A stretch of 64,000 bases of DNA from an uncultured Lachnospiraceae bacterium (lineage in GTDB: Bacteria > Bacillota > Clostridia > Lachnospirales > Lachnospiraceae): the NCBI GenBank assembly GCA_902781655.1, contig CACZJZ010000014.1, positions 1-64,000 on the forward strand, given 5' to 3'. Position 1 is the stretch's first letter. Each line of letters begins with the position of its first letter. Made by a program: the position numbers and the translations under genes. A model generated the notes under the pieces. The model was not told the origin of the DNA and ran no database searches. It saw nothing but the letters and a program-made list of their open reading frames with translations. Below are positions 25,402 through 37,147 of the stretch, piece by piece.

Positions 25402-25705
25402 AAGCGCTCCGGTGCACGGAAGTGTGGAAAAACAGCCGGCGCCGTGCTCGCCGGCGGATGCTGGAAGCCTTATTTCCGGCGGATATTGACTGCTTTCATC
25501 TTAGTCATGCCCAATTGGAAAGTCAATCTGAAACATAAGAACAGAAGAACAGAATCAGACAATTCTGGCAAGGTGTTTGTTGAAGTGGACATCTGGATAT
25601 TGTAGAATATAACAAGTTGCGGTGCAAAAACGAAAGCGTTTTCGTCCATTTACCGGAGGTAACCGCGCATTCCCGGCTTTTCATTGACAGCCGGATGGAG
25701 GGAGC
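25402..25705. other. Spacer between DUF402 gene and the V-ATPase operon
   Basis: About 300 bp holding divergent promoters. GC falls from about 25480 on, and the operon promoter sits at 25580-25608. The leader after it is about 90 nt. No gene or known RNA element is visible. Confidence 0.6.
25580..25608 (+). promoter_or_regulatory. Promoter of the V-ATPase operon
   Basis: TTGAAG (25580-25585), 17-bp spacer and TAGAAT (25603-25608). The preceding 60 bp are AT-rich. Confidence 0.75.
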
Positions 25706-26017
25706 ATGGCGAAGGAGACAATCGACAGAATCCGAGAGGCGGAGAAGGAAGCGGCACAGGCAGTGCAGAATGCGACACGCGAAGCGGACGCGCTTGTGGT
25801 CGGCGCACAGAAGGAGGCTGAGTCACTCTCCCAGGAGATTGTGAAGAAGGCAGAGGAAAGTGCGAAGGCCGCGGCGGATGCAGCGGAGGAAGAGGGACGG
25901 AAGGCACAGGATGCAGCCGCGCAGGATGCAGACAAAGAAATCGAGGCGCTCACGAAGCAGGCCAGATCGAAAATGCCTGAGGCAATCGATTCCGTTCTGA
26001 GGGCAGTCATGGAATGA
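25706..26017 (+). CDS. V/A-type ATPase subunit H/G (peripheral stalk)
   Basis: Small all-helical protein of 103 residues that pairs with subunit E to form the peripheral stalk of the rotary ATPase. It is a single charged coiled coil: DRIREAEKEAAQAVQNATRE, ALVVGAQKEAESLSQEIVKK and Ala/Glu-rich heptads. It then ends in SKMPEAIDSVLRAVME, the conserved tail of the AhaH family. GGAGGG lies before ATG 25706. It is first in the H-I-K-E-C-F-A-B-D operon. Sequence alone is low complexity, so the call leans on position and the C-terminal motif. Confidence 0.85.
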   Translation: MAKETIDRIREAEKEAAQAVQNATREADALVVGAQKEAESLSQEIVKKAEESAKAAADAAEEEGRKAQDAAAQDADKEIEALTKQARSKMPEAIDSVLRAVME

Positions 26018-26030
26018 TAAATGATGCGGG

Positions 26031-26112
26031 CGGCGCCGCTCTTCACGGCAGGAGGTGTCGCATCGCCCGTGACAAACACAGACGCAGCAGGGCGCTGCAC
26101 AGAGCGGCGCCG
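26031..26112 (+). promoter_or_regulatory. Long-range inverted repeat ahead of ntpI
   Basis: CGGCGCCGCTCT (26031-26042) and AGAGCGGCGCCG (26101-26112) are perfect complements 58 nt apart. The right arm ends where the ntpI ribosome binding site AAAGGAGG begins, so pairing could influence translation of the next gene or mRNA stability. Confidence 0.45.
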
Positions 26113-26127
26113 AAAGGAGGACGGGAC

Positions 26128-28625
<2,498 letters not shown>

Positions 28626-28691
28626 GAATTGTGAGGAAAGATTCCGGGAGACAGGCGGTACGGTTCGTTCTGGAATCTGTGGAAGGTAGAT

Positions 28692-29285
28692 ATGAACGGA
28701 GTTGACAAAATTATTGAAGATATCCGCTCAGAATCAGAGCAGACGGTGAATGCGGTCCGAAAGGATGCCTCGGAGAAGAAAGAAGCCATTCTGGCTGCTG
28801 CCAGAACGAAGGCAGAGGCGGAAGCGGCGAGGATTCGCAGTGAGGGCAGCAAAAAAGCGGCCGATATCCGGGCACGGTCCGGGTCGGCAGCGGAGCTGAG
28901 ACGCCGGCAGAGAATTCTTTCCTGTAAGCAGGAGCTGATTGCGGAGACGCTGGACCGGGTTCTGGAGGCTGCGGAGAAACTGCCGGAGGAACGCTATTTT
29001 GACGCGCTTCTTCATATGGCGGCGGAGAATGCGCATCCGGGAGAACAGGGTGTCATGAAGCTTGGCGGCAGAGATCTCGGCAGACTTCCGGCGGATTTTG
29101 AGCAGAAACTGGCCGGGGCACTCCCGACAGGCACAACATTGACTCTTTCCAGAGAGCCGGCGGAGCTATCAGACGGCTTTCTGCTGCTTTACGGCGGTAT
29201 TGAAGAGAACTGCTCTTTCCGGGCGGTTCTGAGCGCCAGAAGAGAGGAAATGCAGGACAAAGTCTGTGGCATTCTGTTCGGCTGA
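28692..29285 (+). CDS. ntpE: V-type ATPase subunit E
   Basis: Peripheral-stalk subunit of 197 residues. The N-terminal half is a long charged helix (VDKIIEDIRSESEQTVNAVR, AAARTKAEAEAARIRSEGSK) that winds with subunit H. The C-terminal globular domain binds the catalytic head: GFLLLYGGIEENCSFRAVL is the conserved E-family signature near the end. A spacer of 66 nt separates it from ntpK, with the ribosome binding site GGAAGG just before ATG. Confidence 0.92.
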   Translation: MNGVDKIIEDIRSESEQTVNAVRKDASEKKEAILAAARTKAEAEAARIRSEGSKKAADIRARSGSAAELRRRQRILSCKQELIAETLDRVLEAAEKLPEERYFDALLHMAAENAHPGEQGVMKLGGRDLGRLPADFEQKLAGALPTGTTLTLSREPAELSDGFLLLYGGIEENCSFRAVLSARREEMQDKVCGILFG

Positions 29286-29357
29286 TACGGCATGTGACGG
29301 ATTCTGAAGACGTTATCTTTTTCAATCGGGCCTGAGGCCCATTATCGCAGGTGTAAC

Positions 29358-30323
29358 ATGGCTGATCACGGATATATTTACGCGGTCTCGCGCATCCGTT
29401 CCAGAGAGCAGCAGCTGTTAACCACGCCGTTTCTGGAGTCCCTGGAGACGTCGGGCAGCGAGGAGGCGGCAATCCGCCTGCTGAACGAGCATGGCTGGGG
29501 AACGGCCGGGCAGAGCGCGGAAGAAATTCTGGAAGAGGAAGGCAGGAAGACCTGGGATGTCATCGGGGAACTGGTGAAGGATCTCTCGGTATTCAATGTT
29601 TTCCGCTGCGAGAATGATTATCACAATTTAAAGGCGGCCATCAAAGAGGCATGCACCGGAGGAACGCATCCCGGTATTTATGTCGGGGACGGCACGTATC
29701 CGGCAAAGAAGATGGAAGAAGCGGTGAGCGCGCGAGAGTTCGCTGCGCTTCCGGAGCGGATGAGAGAGCCTGCGGAGCGGGCGATGGACACGCTGCTTCA
29801 GACAAGGGACGGTCAGCTGTGTGACTGCATCCTGGACCGCGCGGCTCTTGAGGCAACCCGGGACGCCGGCAGGGCTTCCGGGAGTGACCTCCTTGCACTC
29901 TACGGGGAGTTGACCGCCGCAGCCGGGGATATCAAGATTGCCGTGCGCGCACAGCGCACCGGCAAGGATCGGGAGTTTCTCTCCATTGCGCTCGCAGACT
30001 GCGGCTCGCTCGATTCTGGACGTCTGGCGGACGCCGCATCGGACAGCATGGAGGCACTGGCTGCTTATCTGGACACAACGGCTTACTCCGGCGCGGTGGA
30101 GGCACTGAAGAAATCCCTCTGTTCCCTGGAGCGCTGGTGCGACGATCTGATGATCGAAAAAATCCGTCCCCAGCTCACGAACTGCTTTGGACTTGATCCG
30201 CTGGCGGCATATATTCTGGCGCGCCGCACGGAGATCAAATCGGTCCGGATCATCCTGACCTGCCTTCGGAACGGCTGCCCGGATTCTGTCATGCGGGAGA
30301 GAGTGAGGGCAACCTATGTCTAA
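29358..30323 (+). CDS. ntpC: V-type ATPase subunit C (d-type, rotor cap)
   Basis: Protein of 321 residues that links the central rotor to the proteolipid ring. The family features are the start YIYAVSRIRSREQQLLT, FNVFRCENDYHNLKAAIKEA, and the C-terminal FGLDPLAAYILARRTEIKSV then RIILTCLRNG. It ends VRATYV, overlapping the subunit F start by 8 nt. It is preceded by a 72-nt spacer that contains a small GGGCCTGAGGCCC palindrome (about 29328-29340). Confidence 0.94.
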   Translation: MADHGYIYAVSRIRSREQQLLTTPFLESLETSGSEEAAIRLLNEHGWGTAGQSAEEILEEEGRKTWDVIGELVKDLSVFNVFRCENDYHNLKAAIKEACTGGTHPGIYVGDGTYPAKKMEEAVSAREFAALPERMREPAERAMDTLLQTRDGQLCDCILDRAALEATRDAGRASGSDLLALYGELTAAAGDIKIAVRAQRTGKDREFLSIALADCGSLDSGRLADAASDSMEALAAYLDTTAYSGAVEALKKSLCSLERWCDDLMIEKIRPQLTNCFGLDPLAAYILARRTEIKSVRIILTCLRNGCPDSVMRERVRATYV

Positions 30324-30660
30324 AATCGGAGTCATGGGAGACTGGGACAGCATCTATGGATTCAGTGCACTGGGACTTGATACGTTCCGGTTTGATGAGA
30401 GCAATATCCAGGAAGCAGGAAAGCTGCTCCGCCTCCTGGCGGAGACGGACTACACCGTGATCTATATCACCGAGGCGCTGGCGGCAAAGATCCCGGATAT
30501 CATCGAGCATTACCGGACACTGCCGACACCGGCCATCATCCTGATCCCGGGCATCTCCGGGAACACGGGGCAGGGACTGGCTGCGGTGAAAAAATCCGTG
30601 GAGCAGGCAGTCGGTTCAGATATTATTTTTGGCAAGGATCAGAAAGGAACAGACCAATGA
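30316..30660 (+). CDS. V-type ATPase subunit F
   Basis: Central-rotor subunit of 114 residues that inserts beside subunit D and can modulate ATPase activity. It begins [20 protein letters not shown], the classic F-subunit opening, and has [19 protein letters not shown] and [17 protein letters not shown]. It overlaps subunit C by 8 nt and subunit A by 4 nt (ATGA), showing tight translational coupling. It is called NtpG in Enterococcus. Confidence 0.94.
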   Translation: MSKIGVMGDWDSIYGFSALGLDTFRFDESNIQEAGKLLRLLAETDYTVIYITEALAAKIPDIIEHYRTLPTPAIILIPGISGNTGQGLAAVKKSVEQAVGSDIIFGKDQKGTDQ

Positions 30661-32435
30661 GCACAGGTACCATCAAGAAAATCGCCGGACCGCTTGTCGT
30701 AGCCACGGGCATGCGCGATGCGAACATGTCTGATGTGGTTCATGTAGGAGAGAAGAACCTGATCGGCGAGATCATCGAAATTCATGGCGATCAGGCCTCC
30801 ATTCAGGTTTACGAGGAGACGGCGGGCCTTGCGCCCGGTGCTCCGGTCACCAGCACGGGAATGCCCATGAGCGTCGAACTCGGTCCTGGTCTGATCAGCA
30901 GTATCTATGACGGCATTCAGCGGCCGCTTGACGATATCATGAAGGTGACGAACAGCAATCTTCTGCAGAGAGGCGTTCAGGTGCCGTCGCTGAAGAGAGA
31001 GAAGCTGTGGCACTTCGTTCCGTCCGCCAAACCAGGCGACACGGTTACCGGCGGCGATATTCTCGGCTCCGTGCAGGAGACGCATATCGTCAATCACAAG
31101 ATTATGGTCCACCCGTCCGTGAAGAAGGCCACAGTCAAGTCGATCACAGAGGGAGACTATCATGTCACGGATACCGTCGCGGTTCTGACAGATGAGAACG
31201 GGAAAGAAATCCCTGTCACGCTGATGCAGAAATGGCCTGTCCGCAGAGGCCGTCCGTACCGGCAGAAGCTGGCGCCGACGATGCCGCTGATCACCGGGCA
31301 GCGTGTCATAGACACCCTCTTCCCCATCGCCAAGGGCGGCACGGCCGCGGTTCCGGGTCCGTTCGGCTCTGGAAAGACGGTCGTGCAGCATCAGCTTGCA
31401 AAGTGGGCGGATGCCGACATTGTTGTCTATATCGGCTGCGGCGAGCGCGGCAATGAGATGACGGACGTTCTGAACGAGTTCCCGGAACTGAAGGATCCGA
31501 GATCGGGATATTCGCTGATGGAGCGTACAGTTCTGATCGCAAACACCTCGGATATGCCGGTGGCGGCCCGCGAGGCATCCATCTATACCGGCATTACGAT
31601 TGCGGAATATTTCCGCGACATGGGATATTCGGTGGCTCTGATGGCAGATTCCACATCCCGCTGGGCGGAGGCGCTGCGTGAGATGTCAGGACGTCTGGAG
31701 GAGATGCCCGGCGAGGAAGGGTATCCCGCCTACCTCGGGTCGCGTCTGGCACAGTTCTATGAGCGCGCCGGCCGTGTGGAGACGCTCGGAACACAGAGCA
31801 GAGAGGGTGCGCTGTCCGTCATCGGAGCGGTCTCTCCTGCCGGCGGCGATCTTTCCGAGCCGGTCACACAGGCGACGCTCCGTATTGTAAAGGTATTCTG
31901 GAGCCTTGATGCGCAGCTTGCCTATGAGAGACATTTCCCGGCAATCAACTGGCTGACCTCCTACTCCCTGTATCAGGATTCCCTCAGGGCATGGTTTGGG
32001 GAGAATGCAGGCAGCGACTGGGAGAAAAAGCGCGCCCAGATGATGCTGATTTTGCACGAGGAGTCCCAGCTGAAGGAAATGGTACAGCTGGTCGGCGAGG
32101 ATGCGCTCTCCGCACCCGACAGACTCAAGATGGAGACTGCGCGTTCCATCCGTGAGGATTATCTGCATCAGAATGCATTCCACGAGACCGATACCTATAC
32201 GTCCCTCGCCAAACAGTATCGCATGATGGGCCTGATTCTTGATCTGCACAATGCCTGCAACGATGCGCTGACAAAGGGAGCGGATATCGCAAAGCTTGTC
32301 TCTCTCCCGGTGCGAGAGCAGATCGGCCGTTACAAGTATACGCAGGAGGCTGAAGGAGAGGCGGAATATCAGAGGATCGAGGATGAGATTGCGTCGGAGG
32401 TCAGTGCCGCCGCGGAGCAGAAGGAGGAATTCTGA
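30657..32435 (+). CDS. ntpA: V-type ATPase catalytic subunit A
   Basis: Catalytic subunit of 592 residues that hydrolyses or makes ATP in the V1/A1 head. Visible motifs are the Walker A GPFGSGKT (near residue 236), the Glu switch region [52 protein letters not shown] and the A-subunit-specific insertion with [14 protein letters not shown]. The C-terminal helical part carries the usual [10 protein letters not shown]. It overlaps subunit F by 4 nt and subunit B by 1 nt. Confidence 0.98.
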   Translation: MSTGTIKKIAGPLVVATGMRDANMSDVVHVGEKNLIGEIIEIHGDQASIQVYEETAGLAPGAPVTSTGMPMSVELGPGLISSIYDGIQRPLDDIMKVTNSNLLQRGVQVPSLKREKLWHFVPSAKPGDTVTGGDILGSVQETHIVNHKIMVHPSVKKATVKSITEGDYHVTDTVAVLTDENGKEIPVTLMQKWPVRRGRPYRQKLAPTMPLITGQRVIDTLFPIAKGGTAAVPGPFGSGKTVVQHQLAKWADADIVVYIGCGERGNEMTDVLNEFPELKDPRSGYSLMERTVLIANTSDMPVAAREASIYTGITIAEYFRDMGYSVALMADSTSRWAEALREMSGRLEEMPGEEGYPAYLGSRLAQFYERAGRVETLGTQSREGALSVIGAVSPAGGDLSEPVTQATLRIVKVFWSLDAQLAYERHFPAINWLTSYSLYQDSLRAWFGENAGSDWEKKRAQMMLILHEESQLKEMVQLVGEDALSAPDRLKMETARSIREDYLHQNAFHETDTYTSLAKQYRMMGLILDLHNACNDALTKGADIAKLVSLPVREQIGRYKYTQEAEGEAEYQRIEDEIASEVSAAAEQKEEF

Positions 32436-33817
32436 TGCCGAAGGAATACAGAACAATTCAGGAGGTCGCAGGACCTCTGATGATGGTCAGAGGCGTCGAG
32501 AATGTCGCTTATGATGAGCTGGGAGAAATTGAGCTGGCCGACGGCGAGATCCGCCGGTGCAAGGTTCTGGAGATTGACGGCGGCAATGCGCTGGTGCAGC
32601 TGTATGAAAACGCAGCTGGCATCAACGTGGCGACCTCCAAGGTACGCTTCCTCGGCAAGAGCATGGAGCTCGGTGTTTCCGAGGATATGCTCTCCCGCGT
32701 CTTTGACGGACTGGGCAATCCGATCGACGGCGGTCCGGAGATCATTCCGGATGAACGGCGTGATATCAATGGTCTGCCGATGAATCCGGCTGCCCGTGCG
32801 TATCCGCAGGAATTCATTCAGACAGGCGTCTCGGCCATCGACGGACTGAACACACTGGTCCGCGGACAGAAGCTGCCGATTTTCTCCGCGTCCGGTCTGC
32901 CGCACGCGAGGCTTGCATCCCAGATTGCAAGACAGGCGAAGGTGGTTGGCTCCGATGAGCCTTTCGCTGTGGTATTCGCTGCAATGGGTATCACGTTCGA
33001 GGAGGCGAATGACTTCATTGAATCCTTCCGCGAGACCGGTGCGATTGACAGGACTGTTCTGTTCATCAACCTGGCCAATGAGCCGGCTGTCGAGCGAATT
33101 GCAACGCCGCGCATGGCGCTGACGGCAGCGGAGTACCTTGCATTTGAGAAGAACATGCACGTTCTGGTCATCATGACAGACATTACAAACTACGCGGATG
33201 CGCTGCGTGAAATCTCCGCGGCCCGCAAGGAAGTGCCAGGCCGCCGCGGCTATCCCGGCTACATGTACACCGACCTCGCGAACCTCTATGAACGCGCCGG
33301 CCGCCAGAAGGGGAAAAAGGGTTCGATCACCCTGATCCCGATCCTGACCATGCCTGAGGATGACAAGACGCATCCGATCCCTGACCTGACCGGATACATC
33401 ACCGAGGGCCAGATTATTCTGTCCAGAGACCTGTACCACAAGGGAATTGAGCCGCCGATTGATGTCCTTCCGTCTCTGTCGAGACTGAAGGATAAGGGAA
33501 TCGGAGACGGCAAAACCCGTGCTGACCATGCTGACCTGATGAACCAGCTCTTTGCGGCGTATGCGCGCGGCAAGGAGAACAAGGAACTGATGGTGATCCT
33601 GGGCGAGGCAGCTCTCACCGATGTCGATAAGAAATATGCAAAATTTGCGGATAAGTTCGAGGAGGAGTTCGTCTCCCAGGGCTATCATACTGACCGCAGC
33701 ATCGAGGAGACGCTGAACATCGGCTGGAAGCTTCTTGGCATTCTTCCGAGAACGGAGCTGAAGCGTATCAGCGACAAGTGGCTTGATCTGTATTACAAGC
33801 CATACACGGAAGACTGA
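32435..33817 (+). CDS. ntpB: V-type ATPase regulatory subunit B
   Basis: Non-catalytic nucleotide-site subunit of 460 residues alternating with A in the head. It begins [20 protein letters not shown] and has [40 protein letters not shown] where a Walker A loop is degenerate as expected, then [20 protein letters not shown] and [20 protein letters not shown]. The stop-start TGATG junction with subunit A gives coupled translation and equal dosage. Confidence 0.98.
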   Translation: MPKEYRTIQEVAGPLMMVRGVENVAYDELGEIELADGEIRRCKVLEIDGGNALVQLYENAAGINVATSKVRFLGKSMELGVSEDMLSRVFDGLGNPIDGGPEIIPDERRDINGLPMNPAARAYPQEFIQTGVSAIDGLNTLVRGQKLPIFSASGLPHARLASQIARQAKVVGSDEPFAVVFAAMGITFEEANDFIESFRETGAIDRTVLFINLANEPAVERIATPRMALTAAEYLAFEKNMHVLVIMTDITNYADALREISAARKEVPGRRGYPGYMYTDLANLYERAGRQKGKKGSITLIPILTMPEDDKTHPIPDLTGYITEGQIILSRDLYHKGIEPPIDVLPSLSRLKDKGIGDGKTRADHADLMNQLFAAYARGKENKELMVILGEAALTDVDKKYAKFADKFEEEFVSQGYHTDRSIEETLNIGWKLLGILPRTELKRISDKWLDLYYKPYTED

Positions 33818-33831
33818 GAAAGGATCGGACT

Positions 33832-34506
33832 GTGGCATCTACAACGGTAAATCCCACCCGGATGGAGCTGACCAGGCTCAAAAGAAAACTGGTGACCGCC
33901 CGCCGGGGACATAAGCTGCTGAAGGACAAGCGCGACGAGCTGATGCGTCAGTTTCTTGGAGAGGTTCGAAACAACAAGGAACTTCGCGAAAAGGTGGAGA
34001 AAGGCATTGCGGCCTCGAACAAAAATTTTGCCCTGGCAAGATCGGGCATGTCAGACGAGGCAGTCCGCGTCGCCTTCATGTCGCCGAAGCAGGAGGTCGT
34101 GCTGTCAACCGCGACCAGAAATGTCATGAGTGTCGAGGTTCCGGTGTATACGTATACAACGAGAACCTCAGATCCGAATGATATCTATTCTTATGGCTAT
34201 GCATTCACTTCCTCGGATCTGGATGACGCGGTCACATCCCTGGCAGAGCTGCTGCCTGACATGCTGCGTCTGGCTGAGAGTGAGAAGACTTGTCAGCTGC
34301 TCGCGGCCGAAATTGAGAAGACGAGACGGCGGGTCAATGCACTGGAGCACGTCATGATTCCGGAGATGGAGGCGGATATCCGCTATATTTCCATGAAGCT
34401 TGACGAGAGTGAGCGCAGTTCCCAGACGAGGCTGATGAAGGTCAAGGATATGATGCTGGAAGACGCGCATCATTATAAAGAAAAAGCAGAAAAGGAATAT
34501 GCGTAA
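33832..34506 (+). CDS. ntpD: V-type ATPase subunit D (central rotor)
   Basis: Antiparallel coiled-coil rotor shaft of 224 residues. The N-terminal helix reads NPTRMELTRLKRKLVTARRG and HKLLKDKRDELMRQF, the diagnostic start, and the C-terminal helix includes RRRVNALEHVMIPEMEADIR-like residues and DESERSSQTRLMKVKDMML. The start codon is GTG 33832 with GAAAGGA upstream. Its 3' end overlaps the next gene by 8 nt, tying that unknown protein to ATPase synthesis. Confidence 0.95.
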   Translation: MASTTVNPTRMELTRLKRKLVTARRGHKLLKDKRDELMRQFLGEVRNNKELREKVEKGIAASNKNFALARSGMSDEAVRVAFMSPKQEVVLSTATRNVMSVEVPVYTYTTRTSDPNDIYSYGYAFTSSDLDDAVTSLAELLPDMLRLAESEKTCQLLAAEIEKTRRRVNALEHVMIPEMEADIRYISMKLDESERSSQTRLMKVKDMMLEDAHHYKEKAEKEYA

Positions 34507-37072
34507 TACGATCTTCAGACTGGTGTACGGCATCGCGGTCTTTATTCTGACGGTGTTTCTGCTGGAGTCCCTGACGACGCACGAAAGCGCGGACGTCACC
34601 GCGGAGATGGAGCCTGCCACTTTTCCGGTGGTGACCATGATGCAGGACGGCACGGCAGTGAACGAGCTTCACGGATATACCGGGAAGCGGGACATCAGTC
34701 TGTTTCATACCTGTGTGACGATGATTGCGGATGACAGGACGGTGACCTTTGAGGCAGATCCCTGCGGGGGCGAGGTCGCCGGCCTGTCTTTTGAGCTGCG
34801 CTCCATTACGGATGACCGGCTTATCGAGAATAATCCGGTCCGTGACACAAGCGCGGATGAGAACGGCGTGATCGCAGGAAAAGTGACCCTGCAGAATCTG
34901 ATCGCCAGCGATCAGGAATATATGTTCATTCTGATCGTTGAGACAGGGACGGGAAAGGAACTGCGGTACTACACGCGGCTCGTCGAGGAGGATAAGGATG
35001 CGCTGAAGACCATCGACAAGGGGCTTGCATTTGCACAGCAGTTTCACGATGCGGCGCTCCAGGGAAGCAATGACAATCTTCTGACGCAGTGTCTGGAAAC
35101 AGGCGGCGGGGGCGAGAGCGGAACGGATTCGGAGGACCTGTCCCTGGTGGATCTCTACAGCCCACTCGATCAGGTAAAGTATGGTGCCCTCGGTCCGGAG
35201 GAAATTCTGAAGCCGGTCATCAGCATACGCGATATTGAAGGCGATGTTGCCATGCTGAGGATGCATTATATCCTGAAAGCCGGGGACGAACAGACGCCAG
35301 CGTACTACGACTGCATGGAGTGGTACCGGGTACGGACAGGTACGGACCGGGTGTATCTGTTGAATTACCGGAGGACGATGGACCGGATCTTCGATCCGAA
35401 GGACACAGCGGATTTTGACAGTGGTCTGATCAATCTGGGCATCACCGGGAGCGATCTCTCCCTGGTGGAAAGTCCCGGCGGAACGGCATTTGCTTTCGTC
35501 AATGCCGGGCGGCTGTACGGCTGCATTCCGGGAGAGCAGACGATCTCGACGATTTTTGCCTTTGGCAATCCGGACAGCGTGGATCGCAGAGAGGTGAACC
35601 CGGATTATGGTATTCGGATTCTGGATGTGGATGAGTCGGGCAATGTCATTTTTGCCGTGTACGGATATATGAACCGGGGCAGGCACGAGGGTGAACTCGG
35701 AACGTGCATTTACTCCTTCAATCATGAGTACCGGACCGTGGAGGAGGAGGCTTTTCTGCCCTGTGCGACGTCGACAGAGCTGCTGCAGTCCCAGGTGGAA
35801 AAACTGTCGTATTACAGCAAGTCAGGCAATCTGTATCTCCTGATGGGAGAATCCGTCATGAGCGTCAATCTCGCCTCCCGGACTGTCAGCACCGTGCAGG
35901 ACGGACTGACAGACGTGGCCTTTCAGGTTTCGGAGTCTGGGCAGATGTTTGCCTGCGGGAGCGGGAAGACGGACCGCTACGGCAATGCGTCCGAGATCGA
36001 ACTCATGAATTTTGCCGGACGGACACAAAATACCATCAAGGCACAGAGTGGAGAGAAGCTGCGGCCGCTGGGATTTATCGGGGAGGATTTCCTGTATGGC
36101 ATCGTGCGAGAGGCAGATATTGTGACGGATGCCTCCGGCGATGTGGTGACGCCGATGTATGAGGTGTGCATTGTGGACTCCTCGCTAAAGGTTCTGGAGA
36201 AGTACCAGATGGCCGGGTACTATATCACAGGCTGCACGGTGTCAGGCAATCAGGTGACGCTGGAGCGGGTAAGGAAAGACGAGGAAACAGGGCAGCTGGT
36301 GGTGGCCGATGCCGATCAGATCATGGGCAGCGGCGCAGCGGAGCAGGGCGCCAATCAGCTTGTCGCAGCCGGGGATGAAACGCTGGGTACAGTGCGGCAG
36401 ATCGCGGCGCGCGGCTTCAGCGGCAAAAACATCCGCTATATCGAACCGAAGATGGTGCTTTTTGAAGGATCCCGGGAGCTGGAGCTTCCGGAGGAAAAGG
36501 AGACGGAAGAACAGTATTTTGTTTATGATGTCTACGGCGTGACCGGCTATATTCCGGATCCGGCAAGAGCAGTAAAGCTGGCGGATGAAGCGGGCGGCTG
36601 TGTCGTCGATGAGACAGGCGCCTATATCTGGAAAAAGTCGGGGAGGCTTTCAACGAACCAGATTATGGCGATCGAACCGGTGGCTGACAGTGGCGATGGC
36701 AGCATTGCAGCCTGCCTCGATGCGATTTTCCGCTTTGAATCAGCGAGCGGAGACAGTGCCGCGCTGCTTGCGCAGAACGGCGGCAGCGTCGTGGATGTGC
36801 TGAATCGGACAATACCGGGCGGAAGAGCGTTCAGCCTCACGGGGTGCAGCCTGGATGCCGTGCTCTATTATGTGAGCGTGGAAAAGCCTGTGCTGGTGCT
36901 GTACAACGATTTTCAGGATGCGCAGCTGATTGTCGGGTACAATGACAGCATTGTCGTGATGATGGATCCGAAATCAGGCGCGCTTAACAGGGTAAGCCGG
37001 GAAACGGCAGAGAAACAGTTCACCGGAAGCGGATGTTCATTTGTGGCATATCTGACAGAGCAAGAGCAGTAA
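34499..37072 (+). CDS. Membrane-anchored protein of unknown function, coupled to the V-ATPase operon
   Basis: Protein of 857 residues with one N-terminal membrane anchor (LVYGIAVFILTVFLLESL, about 8-25) and the rest probably outside. The middle (about 170-640) has recurring hydrophobic beta-strand blocks such as GNVIFAVYGYM, GNLYLLMGESVMSVNLASRT and AFQVSESGQMFAC, suggesting a beta-propeller. The C-terminal 150 residues recall the papain-like C39 fold: SIAACLDAIFRFE (near 737), GCSLDAVLYYVSVEKPVLV (near 782) and LIVGYNDSIVVMMDP. The spot where C39 peptidases have His reads DAQLIVGYN, so it may be inactive. It overlaps the subunit D gene by 8 nt and ends at a bidirectional terminator. No function is assigned. 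Confidence 0.7.
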   Translation: MRNTIFRLVYGIAVFILTVFLLESLTTHESADVTAEMEPATFPVVTMMQDGTAVNELHGYTGKRDISLFHTCVTMIADDRTVTFEADPCGGEVAGLSFELRSITDDRLIENNPVRDTSADENGVIAGKVTLQNLIASDQEYMFILIVETGTGKELRYYTRLVEEDKDALKTIDKGLAFAQQFHDAALQGSNDNLLTQCLETGGGGESGTDSEDLSLVDLYSPLDQVKYGALGPEEILKPVISIRDIEGDVAMLRMHYILKAGDEQTPAYYDCMEWYRVRTGTDRVYLLNYRRTMDRIFDPKDTADFDSGLINLGITGSDLSLVESPGGTAFAFVNAGRLYGCIPGEQTISTIFAFGNPDSVDRREVNPDYGIRILDVDESGNVIFAVYGYMNRGRHEGELGTCIYSFNHEYRTVEEEAFLPCATSTELLQSQVEKLSYYSKSGNLYLLMGESVMSVNLASRTVSTVQDGLTDVAFQVSESGQMFACGSGKTDRYGNASEIELMNFAGRTQNTIKAQSGEKLRPLGFIGEDFLYGIVREADIVTDASGDVVTPMYEVCIVDSSLKVLEKYQMAGYYITGCTVSGNQVTLERVRKDEETGQLVVADADQIMGSGAAEQGANQLVAAGDETLGTVRQIAARGFSGKNIRYIEPKMVLFEGSRELELPEEKETEEQYFVYDVYGVTGYIPDPARAVKLADEAGGCVVDETGAYIWKKSGRLSTNQIMAIEPVADSGDGSIAACLDAIFRFESASGDSAALLAQNGGSVVDVLNRTIPGGRAFSLTGCSLDAVLYYVSVEKPVLVLYNDFQDAQLIVGYNDSIVVMMDPKSGALNRVSRETAEKQFTGSGCSFVAYLTEQEQ

Positions 37073-37074
37073 TG

Positions 37075-37147
37075 GCAGTAAAGAAAGAGCAGAGACGAAA
37101 GTCTCTGCTCTTTCTTTACTGCTCAGAACGAAGCTAAGCTTCGTTCT
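37075..37147. terminator. Bidirectional terminator with twin perfect hairpins
   Basis: Hairpin 1: 37075-37096 pairs with 37101-37122 (22 bp, GAAA loop). Hairpin 2: 37124-37134 pairs with 37138-37147 (10-11 bp, 3-nt loop), and it overlaps the last codons and stop of the minus-strand prs-like gene. It separates two convergent genes. Confidence 0.8.
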
